Assembly (NCBI GenBank): GCA_951812395.1
Contig: CATOSD010000002.1
Span: 1,292,442 to 1,356,441 of the forward strand
Source of the DNA: an uncultured Dehalococcoidia bacterium
GTDB lineage: Bacteria > Chloroflexota > Dehalococcoidia > Lucifugimonadales > CATOSD01
DNA: 64,000 bases
Direction of reading: 5' to 3'
The notes under the pieces were generated by a model. It was not told the origin of the DNA and made no database searches. It saw nothing but the letters and a program-made list of their open reading frames with translations. Every line of letters begins with the position of its first letter. Positions within the stretch are counted from its first letter, which is position 1. Positions 44,101 through 52,072 of this stretch are shown one piece after another. Made by a program: the position numbers and the translations under genes.

Positions 44101-45735
44101 CCTCGTTGGAGCCGGCTGTAAAGCCGGCTATGATGGTAGTTATCAACAACAACCCATCACCAACGAGGTGCGACTATTAAGCAGCAAGCAACGCTTCCTT
44201 TCCACTACGCAGAGGAGACCGAGTCTACTGGTATGACGGCGTTGTCGGGGTTGCCGGCATACCTGGACCTGGCGTTTGTTGCGCGACTGGGGCAGTCGGT
44301 GCGCCGTCACGTGGGAGTGAGAGAGGGCACACAGGGGTGGACGGACGCCCAGAATGTGACGGCGCTTGTGATGCTCAACCTGGCCGGTGGTGAGTCGGTG
44401 GATGACCTGCGGCTGCTGGAGAAGGACGAGGGGCTGGGCAGGGCGCTGCTCACCGCGGAGACTCACGGGGTGCGGCGGGCAGAGCGCAGGGCGCAGCTCA
44501 GAAGGTGGCGTAAGGAGCGTAGCCGCACTGTGCCGTCGCCCACGGCGGTGTTCAGGTATCTGGACCGTTTCCACGACGAGGCTGAGGAGGCCGGGAGACG
44601 GTCTCGCGGCGCGTTCATACCGGCGGCCAACGACGCGCTGAGAGGGCTTGGGAAGGTCAACGCGGACCTGGTGAGGTTCGCGGGAGGCCATTCAGGACAC
44701 ACCGAAGCGACATTGGACATGGACGCCACGCTGATAGGGACGCACAAGCGGCAGGCGTGCTTCTGCTACAAAAAGCACAAGGCGTACCAGCCGTTGACCA
44801 CCTACTGGCATGAGGCGGACCTTGTGGTGCACTCCGAGTTCAGAGACGGCAACGTGAACGCGGGCTACGAACAGCTCAGGGTGTTGAAGGAGTCGCTGGA
44901 GTGTCTGCCCCCAGGGGTGAGCAAGGTGATGATGAGGTCTGACTCGGCGGGCTACCAGAAGGAGCTGTTGAAGTACTGCGCCGAGGGGCGGGATGAGCGG
45001 TTCGGAGTGATCGAGTTCTGTGTGGGAGTGAACGTGATGGCCGAGTTCAGGGCGGCGGTGAGTGAGGTAGAGGAGGAAGGATGGCACGACCTGTACAGGA
45101 CAGAGGGTGAGCAACGAGAGGCCACAAGACAGCAGTACGCCGAGGTGTGCTACGTGACCAGTTGGACGGGATACAGCAAGAACAGTCCCGACTACAGGTT
45201 CATCGCGATAAGGGAGCGTATGCCGAACCCGCCGCTGTTCGACATGGATGGGGAGAAGCTGTCGGTTCCCGTTATGGAGATGGGAGATGGCAAATTGTAC
45301 AAAGTGACAGGGATGGTGACGAACCGAGAGTTGCCTGGGGATGAGTTGGTCCGGTGGTACAGGCAGAGGTGTGGCAAGGGTGAGGAGGTGCATTCGGTGC
45401 TGAAGGAGGACCTTGCGGGGGGCAGGCTGCCGTCGGGGAAGTTCGGGTCGAACGCGGCGTGGTGGGCTATAGTGGTGTTGGCGTTCAATCTGAACTCAGC
45501 GATGAAGCGGCTGGTGTTGGGGGAAGAGTGGGCGAGCAAGCGTCTGAAGGCGGTGCGCTTCGGCGTAATCTGCGTTGCGGGGCGAGTGGTCAGACACGCA
45601 AGGAGGCTCATCATCCGTCTCGCGAGAGGACACCCAACCCATGACCTGCTCGTGAGTGCGCAACGCAGGATACACGCTCTGGCAAACACGCCGCTCCGGG
45701 CCTGATTCTCCTCAGGAATCCACCCACACTCGAGG
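44101..45735 (+). mobile_element. IS1380-family insertion sequence
   Basis: 1635 bp, the length expected for IS1380 elements. Begins CCTCGTTGGAGCC and ends CGAGG (its complement CCTCG), giving a short imperfect terminal repeat; the subterminal AGCCGGCT-gtaa-AGCCGGCT palindrome lies just inside. No target duplication could be confirmed, so the ends are provisional. Placed between two C-rich repeat segments. Confidence 0.7.
44176..45705 (+). CDS. IS1380-family transposase
   Basis: DDE transposase, about 509 residues if started at ATT 44176. The frame upstream of the track's ATG 44233 is open and reads IKQQATLPFHYAEETESTG before MTALSGLPAYLDLA; relatives in this family start with a basic stretch followed by LPF, so the true start is probably the ATT with GAGGTG seven bases before. 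DMDATLIGTHK holds the first Asp, VMMRSDSAGY the second, and RWYRQRCGKGEEVHSVLKEDL the Glu of the third motif. It looks intact. Confidence 0.85.
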   Translation: MKQQATLPFHYAEETESTGMTALSGLPAYLDLAFVARLGQSVRRHVGVREGTQGWTDAQNVTALVMLNLAGGESVDDLRLLEKDEGLGRALLTAETHGVRRAERRAQLRRWRKERSRTVPSPTAVFRYLDRFHDEAEEAGRRSRGAFIPAANDALRGLGKVNADLVRFAGGHSGHTEATLDMDATLIGTHKRQACFCYKKHKAYQPLTTYWHEADLVVHSEFRDGNVNAGYEQLRVLKESLECLPPGVSKVMMRSDSAGYQKELLKYCAEGRDERFGVIEFCVGVNVMAEFRAAVSEVEEEGWHDLYRTEGEQREATRQQYAEVCYVTSWTGYSKNSPDYRFIAIRERMPNPPLFDMDGEKLSVPVMEMGDGKLYKVTGMVTNRELPGDELVRWYRQRCGKGEEVHSVLKEDLAGGRLPSGKFGSNAAWWAIVVLAFNLNSAMKRLVLGEEWASKRLKAVRFGVICVAGRVVRHARRLIIRLARGHPTHDLLVSAQRRIHALANTPLRA

Positions 45736-45799
45736 CGACTGAACCGAAGTCGTCGGCTTCGCCGTGTCCGAAACTCGCCCAAAACCCTCCAACTACCCT

Positions 45800-46260
45800 C
45801 TCAGGAACCGCCTCACGCCCCCAGACCGTCGCATCGACCTTCCCCACGCCAACTGACCGGCCCCAAAACGCACATTCACCCTCGCCAACCCACCACACCC
45901 CCCCCCGCCGCGGTTAGGCGGTGGATTTGGGTTCCGCCATGGCTCTTGTAACATGCGTACATCCGTGCTATCATCGCTTTCGATAAGGGCGGGTCGCAAA
46001 CCCGCCGGCGTGACAGTCGCGCGGCCCGGAAGCATAACCCCAAATGGGATCATGCCCCAAGCATACGTAGAGGCGTCCCTTCCGAACGCCCTGCGGCAGC
46101 GAAGGTACGGCTGGCTGACCCTGCTCCGTCCGACTGTCCCACTCTGCCACGCGGTGCGACACTTATGCCCCGAACTGCCCACGCAGGCATTACAGAATTG
46201 CGAACGACAACCGAAACTCCCAGCTAGGGATTGCGCAGAATGTCGCGGAATCTAACAGAT
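45800..46260. repeat. Right-hand repeat segment related to the element at 6336-6988
   Basis: C-rich stretch (45830-45905), promoter-like site (45946), then a GC-rich block aligned with 6715-6930: GCGGCCCGGAAGCATAACCCC, ATGCCCCAAGCAT, GCGACACTTATGCCC, GCATTACAGA and GAATGTCGCGGAATCTAACA. No terminal repeat found on this side. It may be the other half of a copy split by IS1380, or a second partial copy. Confidence 0.6.
45946..45974 (+). promoter_or_regulatory. Conserved extended -10 promoter, copy 2
   Basis: TTGTAA, 17 bases, TATCAT preceded by TGC. The spacer ends GTACATCCGTGC, matching 6663 and 58165. Confidence 0.55.
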
Positions 46261-46325
46261 TTCGCCTTCCCGCCCCCATTCGTCATACCCGCGCACGCCG
46301 GAACACAGGAGGGCCGGCGTCTTTT
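45981..46325 (+). ncRNA. Candidate structured RNA, copy 2, ending at a terminator
   Basis: Starts after the promoter at 45946. Contains GGGCGGGTcgcaAACCCGCC near its 5' end, the blocks shared with 6698-6953, and ends at ACGCCGG...CCGGCGTCTTTT (46295-46325). No open frame with a ribosome site. A promoter and terminator around a conserved GC-rich core make an RNA product plausible, not proven. Confidence 0.35.
46295..46325 (+). terminator. Rho-independent terminator
   Basis: ACGCCGG (46295-46301), 12-base loop, CCGGCGT (46314-46320), then CTTTT. Upstream of the fur-like gene's own promoter. Confidence 0.65.
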
Positions 46326-46355
46326 GCGAGATCCCCCATTTCGCCGCATTCACTA

Positions 46356-46384
46356 TTGACAAGCGGGAATCGTTGCAATATCTT
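46356..46384 (+). promoter_or_regulatory. Promoter of the Fur-family gene
   Basis: TTGACA (46356-46361), 17 bases, TATCTT (46379-46384), in an AT-richer stretch. The operator at 46401 lies just after the predicted start site. Confidence 0.75.
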
Positions 46385-46400
46385 ATGGGCGAAAATGGAT

Positions 46401-46415
46401 TTAGAATAATTCTAA
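46401..46415. promoter_or_regulatory. Fur/PerR-type operator TTAGAATAATTCTAA
   Basis: A perfect 7-1-7 palindrome. It matches the PerR box pattern TTATAATNATTATAA at all but one position per half-site. Position just downstream of the -10 indicates autorepression of the regulator encoded at 46469. Confidence 0.85.
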
Positions 46416-46468
46416 CTTGTGGTAGTGGGGGCAATCGGCTCCCCGAATTAGGGGCAAGGTAACCGAAA

Positions 46469-46924
46469 TTGACCGCCACCGAGAGACAGAGGCTATTTGA
46501 GATGCGGACCGCCCTCAAGCGTAGAGGGACCCGCCTGACGCCGCGCCGCGACAAGATGCTCGAGGTGCTCGTCTCGAGCAAGCGCCACCCAAGCGCCAGC
46601 GAGATCCATGAAGAAGTCAGGCGCTTTCACCCCCGCACAAGCCTCGCAACCATCTACAACACCATAGAGCTACTCAAAGAGGCCGGGCAGCTGCTGGAGA
46701 TCGAATTCAGCGGCGCGGCCAACCGTTACGATGGCAGGCGCAGCCACCATCACCCCCACCTTATCTGCCTGCATTGCGAGAAGATCGAAGACCTGGATTC
46801 GGTCGACCATGACGAACCGCTGGACGACCTGTCCAGCGAAACAGGCTACGAAATCACGGGCCGCCGGATGGACTACTACGGTATGTGCCCGGACTGCCAG
46901 TCTGGACGAACGGTACAGCCCTGA
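46469..46924 (+). CDS. Fur-family transcriptional regulator (PerR-like)
   Basis: 151 residues. Winged helix with LKRRGTRLTPRRDKMLEVL and the recognition region HPRTSLATIYNTIELLKEAG; metal-binding hinge RSHHHPHLICLHCEKIEDL; structural zinc CxxC pairs CLHC and CPDC. The operator at 46401 is PerR-like, suggesting peroxide- or metal-responsive control. Start TTG 46469 follows the track; ATG 46502 (MRTALKRRGTRL) is a shorter alternative and neither ribosome site is strong. No catalase or ferritin gene adjoins; DUF1800 starts 115 bp downstream. Confidence 0.9.
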   Translation: MTATERQRLFEMRTALKRRGTRLTPRRDKMLEVLVSSKRHPSASEIHEEVRRFHPRTSLATIYNTIELLKEAGQLLEIEFSGAANRYDGRRSHHHPHLICLHCEKIEDLDSVDHDEPLDDLSSETGYEITGRRMDYYGMCPDCQSGRTVQP

Positions 46925-47039
46925 CGTGGGCTGCCGCATCCGGCAGGAAGGGGGTGAACATCCCTCAGTACGCAACCGAATCTTCCGCGATAGGCAAAAC
47001 CAGCGTTAGTCATTGCACATGTGGAAAGGAGGAGAACTG

Positions 47040-48449
47040 ATGGCCAACAGAGAAGACATCGCCCTTATGTCTCACCTGATGCGTCGAGCCGGATTCGGCG
47101 CGACCCGCGAGGAGGTAGAGGCGAGGGTAGAACGGGGCTACGAGGCCACCGTCGAGGAGCTGATCAACCCGACCGCGCCTCCGGTTGATGAGGTCGAGCT
47201 ATACCGCTACCATCCGGGCACCGAGTTTCCGGCCCAGCACTACGCCGGAGGCCAGGCGCACTGGCTGTATTACCTGCTCAACACCCAGCGCCCGCTGGAA
47301 GAGAAGATGGCCCTGTTCTGGCACCACGTGTTCGCCACCGGCAACGGCAAGGTCGACAACTGCGACAACATGATCATTCAGATCGACATGCTGCGCGACA
47401 ACGGGATGGGCAACTATCGCGACCTGCTGGTGAAGCTGGCGAGCAACCCGGCCATGATCTTCTGGCTGGACAACAACGAGAACCATAAGAACGCTCCCAA
47501 CGAGAACTGGGGACGCGAACTGCTCGAGCTGTTCTCCCTTGGTGTCGGCAACTACACCGAAACCGACGTGTTCGAGTGCTCCCGCGCCTTCACCGGCTGG
47601 ACGATAGCCGCCAAGATTCCGCGGTTCCCTTACGGAAGGCACCCCTGGTCGTTCGAGTTCCGGCCCGAGGACCACGACTTCAGCGAGAAGACGTTCCTGG
47701 GCCAGACCGGCAATTTCGACGGCGGGGACATCATCGACATCATCATTCAGCAGGAGGCGTGTCCGCGTTTCATCGCCCGACACCTGTACAACTTCTTCGT
47801 CGCAGACGAGCCGCAGGTGCCCGCGTGGGACATCGAGGAGCCGCGCGATCCCGAGGCTGTCAGAATGCTGTCCAAGGTGTTCGTCGACTCCGGCTACGAG
47901 ATCAGGCCGGTGCTCAGGGCACTGTTCAACTCCGACTTCTTCAAGGAGTCGATGTACCAGAAGGTCAAGAGCCCCGTCGAGGTGGTCGTGGGCACCCTGA
48001 GGATGACTGAGGACCTCCTGGGCGCCGATCCGCGCCTGGAGTCCATGGCAAACGAGGCCGGCTACATGGGCCAGGAGATACTGGATCCTCCGAGCGTCGA
48101 GGGCTGGCACACGGGCAAAGAGTGGATCAACAGCGGTTCACTGGTCAAGCGCGTGAACTTCGTCGCGGACCGGGTGAACAACGTGGAGCTTCCCGGCGTG
48201 CAGAAGATGGTAGAGCGGATCGCCGGTTCCAACGGGCAGTCGATGAGCGCTGAGGCGCTGGTGGACCACTGCCTGGACCTGATGGGGCCGCTGGAGGTCG
48301 CCGAGTCGACGCGTGCGGAGTTGGTGAAGAACGTGGAGTCCGAGGGGGCCATCTCCTGGGCGACCGACGAGGACTACGCGAACTCGTCGAGGCGCGTGGG
48401 CGAGACGATGGCGCTCATCGCGGCCACCAGGGAATACCAGTTCGGCTAG
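47040..48449 (+). CDS. DUF1800 family protein
   Basis: 469 residues. DIALMSHLMRRAGFGATREEVEARVERGYEATVEELINP is the family N-terminus, MALFWHHVFATGNGKVDN and ENWGRELLELFSLGVGNYTETDVFECSRAFTGW are core motifs. No signal peptide is obvious at this start. Function unknown; DUF1800 genes are regularly followed by DUF1501 genes, as here. ATG 47040 with AAAGGAGGAGAACTG is chosen over the TTG at 47013. Confidence 0.9.
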   Translation: MANREDIALMSHLMRRAGFGATREEVEARVERGYEATVEELINPTAPPVDEVELYRYHPGTEFPAQHYAGGQAHWLYYLLNTQRPLEEKMALFWHHVFATGNGKVDNCDNMIIQIDMLRDNGMGNYRDLLVKLASNPAMIFWLDNNENHKNAPNENWGRELLELFSLGVGNYTETDVFECSRAFTGWTIAAKIPRFPYGRHPWSFEFRPEDHDFSEKTFLGQTGNFDGGDIIDIIIQQEACPRFIARHLYNFFVADEPQVPAWDIEEPRDPEAVRMLSKVFVDSGYEIRPVLRALFNSDFFKESMYQKVKSPVEVVVGTLRMTEDLLGADPRLESMANEAGYMGQEILDPPSVEGWHTGKEWINSGSLVKRVNFVADRVNNVELPGVQKMVERIAGSNGQSMSAEALVDHCLDLMGPLEVAESTRAELVKNVESEGAISWATDEDYANSSRRVGETMALIAATREYQFG

Positions 48450-48501
48450 ACGGCAGATCACGGAGCAAGCAGGACATACAGTCCAAGTAAGGAGAAGGAG
48501 A

Positions 48502-49641
48502 ATGGCGAAGACGAGCAAGCCCCCTGTGATAGTCGTGCTCCAGTTGACGGGCGGGAACGACTACTTCAACACCATCATCCCGTACAACGACCAGAACTAC
48601 TTCGACTCGCGGCGCTCGCTGCAGATCCCGCAGCAGCGCGTCCTCCAGTTGGACGACGAAGTCGGAATGCACCCGGCCATGGGTCCGATGAGGGACATCT
48701 ACCAGTCGGGCCAGATGGCAATCGTCCACGGCATCGGCTACGCGAACTCCCCGAGGTCGCACTTCCGCTCGATGGACATCTGGCACACCTGTGAGCCGGA
48801 CAAAGTTGGCACCGAGGGCTGGCTCGGCAGGGCCATCCGTGAGATAGACCCTGAGGGCGAGAACCCCATCACTGGGGTGAACGTTGACCAGGCACTGCCC
48901 AGGGCGCTCGTCGCCCCCGGCGTCTCGGTAGCGTCCGTAGCAGACCTCACGACCTACGGCCTGCTGACCAGCATCGAGCAGGAAGACCAGCGCAACAAGG
49001 TGCTGGAGCGGTTCGCCAACATGTACGGACCCGCCGTTGGCACCGGCCAGGTAATGGAGTACCTCGGCCAGACCGGCCTCGACGCGCTCAAGGGCGCCGA
49101 TATCCTCAAGGTCGCGCCGCAGCAGTACGAGTCCACGGTGGAATACGCGGAGAGCCCCGTCGCGAAGAAGCTCCGCGACATCGCGATGATTCACACCGCA
49201 GACCTCGGCACCCGCGTTTTCTACACCAGCCACGGCAGCTTCGACACCCACGCGGCGCAGTCCGCGACCCACGCACAGCTGTGGACACAGGTGTCTGAGG
49301 CCATCGCCGACTTCTGGGACGACCTCCGCGAGCACGACGCCGACGAGAACGTGACGATGTTCCTGTTCTCCGAGTTCGGCCGCCGCGTCCGCGACAACGG
49401 CTCCGGCACCGACCACGGCGCCGCAGGCGTAGCGTTCGCAATCGGCCCCAACGTGAAGGGCGGCATGTACAGCAGCTACCCGGACACACGGCCCGAGGCG
49501 CTCGAACAGGGCGACCTGGTCCCCAACATGGACTACCGCGGCGTCTACTCGACGATGCTCGAGGACTGGATGCACCTGGACCCGACGCCCATAGTCAACG
49601 GGCAGTTCGAGCAGCCCAAGTTCATCAAGAACGGCGGCTAG
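48502..49641 (+). CDS. DUF1501 family protein
   Basis: 379 residues. VIVVLQLTGGNDYFNTIIPYNDQNYFDSRRSL is the phosphatase-like N-terminus; GIGYANSPRSHFRSMDIWHT, SHGSFDTHAAQSATHAQL and LFSEFGRRVRDNGSGTDHGAAGVAFAIG are family motifs with the metal-binding His and Asp residues of the alkaline-phosphatase superfamily. Relatives are usually Tat-exported, but no twin-arginine signal is present. ATG preceded by AAGGAGAAGGAGA. Probably co-transcribed with DUF1800 (52-bp gap) and the NHL gene. Confidence 0.9.
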   Translation: MAKTSKPPVIVVLQLTGGNDYFNTIIPYNDQNYFDSRRSLQIPQQRVLQLDDEVGMHPAMGPMRDIYQSGQMAIVHGIGYANSPRSHFRSMDIWHTCEPDKVGTEGWLGRAIREIDPEGENPITGVNVDQALPRALVAPGVSVASVADLTTYGLLTSIEQEDQRNKVLERFANMYGPAVGTGQVMEYLGQTGLDALKGADILKVAPQQYESTVEYAESPVAKKLRDIAMIHTADLGTRVFYTSHGSFDTHAAQSATHAQLWTQVSEAIADFWDDLREHDADENVTMFLFSEFGRRVRDNGSGTDHGAAGVAFAIGPNVKGGMYSSYPDTRPEALEQGDLVPNMDYRGVYSTMLEDWMHLDPTPIVNGQFEQPKFIKNGG

Positions 49642-49761
49642 TCAACAGCAATCGAGATTAGCGGCGAGGGCGGCGTCTGAGAGGTCGCCCTCGCCTGAGA
49701 CCACCTCCGCGTTGCCCGTTTCGATAACGCGGGCGGTGACGTGTGTTTCAGGAGGCGTGAC

Positions 49762-50772
49762 ATGCTAACTACTACGGTGGCCGGCCGCACCTGGAGCTTC
49801 AGCCACGCAATAGGCCGAGGCGCGGCCGCGGGCGCCGGTTTCGCGAACCCATATGATATGGCCTTCGCGCCGGACGGCTCGATATACGTGCTAAACCGCG
49901 GCACGGAACGCGTGGGCCAGGGTGTCCAGCTCGGTGAGAACAAGCGCATCGGGCTCGTCACTATGGAGCAGGAGTTCATCGGCGACTTCGCCAAGAAAGA
50001 CTTTATGTGGCCAGTGGGACTCGCGGTGGACGGCGACGGCAACGTCTACTGCTCCGACGAGTACGACAACATCGTCATCATCTACGACTCGGACGGTCAG
50101 CGCGTCGGCCACTGGGGCGAGGCGGGCTCCGGTGAGGGACAGTTCCTCGCCCCGACCGGCATCCAGTTCGACGGCGACGGCAACTTGGTCGTGGTGGACA
50201 GCCGCAACGACCGCGTGCAGAAGTACACCAAGGACGGCAAGTACCTTTCCAGTTTCGGTAGCTCCGGAAGCGACGAAGGCCAATTCAGTCGACCATGGGG
50301 GCTCACGATAGACCAGGACGGCGCAGTCTACGTCGCCGACTTCGGCAATGACCGCGTGCAGAAGTTCTCGGCGGACGGCGAGCACCTGCTCACCTTCGGC
50401 GGCTCGCCAGAGACGGGCGCAAACCTCAGTCACCCGTCCGACGTGGCAGTGGACAGCGAGGGCGACGTGTACGTCGTCGACTTCGGCAACAACCGCGTAC
50501 AGATCTACGACGCCGAGGGCGACGTCATCACGGCGCTCTACGGCGACGCCATGGAATGGTCCAACTGGGCGCGAGAGGTGGTCGAGGCCAACCCCGACGT
50601 CGTCAAGGCGTACCGACGGCTCAAGGACATGAGCCCCGTGGGCCGCTTCGCCCGGCCGGTCAGCATCCTCATCGACTCGGAGGACCGGGTGATAATCAGC
50701 GAGACGATTCGCAACCGGCTCCAAGTCTACATAAAGGACAAGGACTACATGGATCCGCAGTTTAACCTGTAG
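49762..50772 (+). CDS. NHL-repeat beta-propeller protein
   Basis: 336 residues with tandem NHL repeats: MWPVGLAVDGDGNVYCSDEYDNIVIIYDSDG, PTGIQFDGDGNLVVVDSRNDRVQKYTKDG, PWGLTIDQDGAVYVADFGNDRVQKFSADG and PSDVAVDSEGDVYVVDFGNNRVQIYDAEG, enough for a six-bladed propeller. No signal peptide. Repeats of this kind bind partners or ligands rather than act as enzymes in most cases. ATG 49762 with TCAGGAGGCGTGAC. Ends before a strong terminator. Confidence 0.88.
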   Translation: MLTTTVAGRTWSFSHAIGRGAAAGAGFANPYDMAFAPDGSIYVLNRGTERVGQGVQLGENKRIGLVTMEQEFIGDFAKKDFMWPVGLAVDGDGNVYCSDEYDNIVIIYDSDGQRVGHWGEAGSGEGQFLAPTGIQFDGDGNLVVVDSRNDRVQKYTKDGKYLSSFGSSGSDEGQFSRPWGLTIDQDGAVYVADFGNDRVQKFSADGEHLLTFGGSPETGANLSHPSDVAVDSEGDVYVVDFGNNRVQIYDAEGDVITALYGDAMEWSNWAREVVEANPDVVKAYRRLKDMSPVGRFARPVSILIDSEDRVIISETIRNRLQVYIKDKDYMDPQFNL

Positions 50773-50802
50773 CCGATCCTGTCCGACAGCATAGGCAAGA
50801 CT

Positions 50803-50832
50803 AAGGGCGGCTCCCATCGGGAGCCGCCCTTT
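50803..50832. terminator. Rho-independent terminator between convergent genes
   Basis: AGGGCGGCTCCC-atc-GGGAGCCGCCCT followed by TT, a 12-bp perfect stem. Serves the NHL gene and possibly the gene at 50908 on the other strand. Confidence 0.85.
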
Positions 50833-50907
50833 CGCATTTCAAGCCCTTGTACGATCGCCAGTCCTGCCCAGAGCCGGCATCTAGAAGCGGGCAGCCCCGT
50901 GTCCGCC

Positions 50908-51846
50908 CTACCCCAGTTCCAGCGTGCTCTCCGCGAACACCTCCTCTACGTCGACGCGCTTGGGAATGATGCCCTGCTCCACGTTCCAGTCGATGAACGT
51001 CTCCAGCGTAACTCTGTTTGACTCGACGCCGAAGGGCAACGGCTCGGCGACCCCGGCCGAACGCAACGGCGCGGCCGTCGCGTCGGTTGGGTGAGGGGCA
51101 GCGCCCGACCCGAGCCTGCTCGCGTACTCGTCCCTGGCCTCCGAGAACAGCCCGAAAAGCTCACGGGCGAGCCACGGGTTCGCGTCTAGGGCGTCGTTTC
51201 TGATGACGACGATGTGGCTTATCGGATACACGCCGGTCTGCTCGTGGAAGCGAAGCGCCGCATCGCGAGCGTCCGGGATCAGCGGCCGGACGCGAGCAGA
51301 GTCCAGGCCACCCACGCCTATCGCGGCGTCTAGTTCGCCTGCGAGCAGCATGTCGCCCAGGTCGCTGCCAGCCGGTGCGGACACCACGTTCGGCGGCTCT
51401 ACGAACTCAGCCACGTGCTCATCGGACCCCAGCACCCACGTTACCTCGTCCAGGTCCAGTCCGTGTTCGTGCTTCAGTATCCCCCTGGCCCAGACTCCGG
51501 GCGTCACCGTGTACGCCCGCACGCCGACGCGCTTGCCGGCCAGGTCGCGTGGCGACTCTATGCCAGCGTCTACGTTGCACGAGACGTCGCCGTGATTGAA
51601 GCTGCGGGTAATGAACACCGGAATCGCGGTCATGGGTTTGCCGTGCGCCCTGGCACACAGGTATGTCGACAACGCCATCTCAGACACCTCGTAGGCGTTC
51701 GTCCTCACCATCGTCCTGAACACGCCCACGATGGTCTCGTACTCTGCCCAATCGAACTTCAGCCGCTCAGAGGCCACCGAACCGTCCATAAGCGGAAGAG
51801 TGTGTCCGTAACGGCCTATCGCTGTCTTCAACGCAAGTTTTGCCAT
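50908..51846 (-). CDS. 4,5-dihydroxyphthalate decarboxylase-like PBP-fold protein
   Basis: 312 residues with a type-2 periplasmic-binding fold but no signal peptide. IGRYGHTLPLMDGSV, SEMALSTYLCARAHGKPMTAIPVFITRSFNHGDVSCN, DLAGKRVGVRAYTVTPGVWARGIL and YPISHIVVIRNDALDANPWLARELFGLF follow the Pht5/NitT-type pattern. Members decarboxylate dihydroxyphthalate or bind aromatic acids; the activity here is not proven. Convergent with the NHL gene. Confidence 0.8.
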   Translation of the reverse strand: MAKLALKTAIGRYGHTLPLMDGSVASERLKFDWAEYETIVGVFRTMVRTNAYEVSEMALSTYLCARAHGKPMTAIPVFITRSFNHGDVSCNVDAGIESPRDLAGKRVGVRAYTVTPGVWARGILKHEHGLDLDEVTWVLGSDEHVAEFVEPPNVVSAPAGSDLGDMLLAGELDAAIGVGGLDSARVRPLIPDARDAALRFHEQTGVYPISHIVVIRNDALDANPWLARELFGLFSEARDEYASRLGSGAAPHPTDATAAPLRSAGVAEPLPFGVESNRVTLETFIDWNVEQGIIPKRVDVEEVFAESTLELG

Positions 51847-52072
51847 TTCATCTGCTCCTTAACATTGGTCCCGCGATTGCGGCCACCGCTAGTGCGGCCC
51901 GCACGGCGCCGCGGTCGCATGGGAAGGCTATGCCCCAGACGGCCCGCCAGTCAACCCGCGCCGCGTTGACATCTGTTCGCATCGCCATTATCGTGGACTT
52001 GCGCGAAAGTCGCGGCAGAGGGATGACCACCCGCGGCGTCACTGGAGCGCCAAGCGGCCAGGAGGGGCTTTC

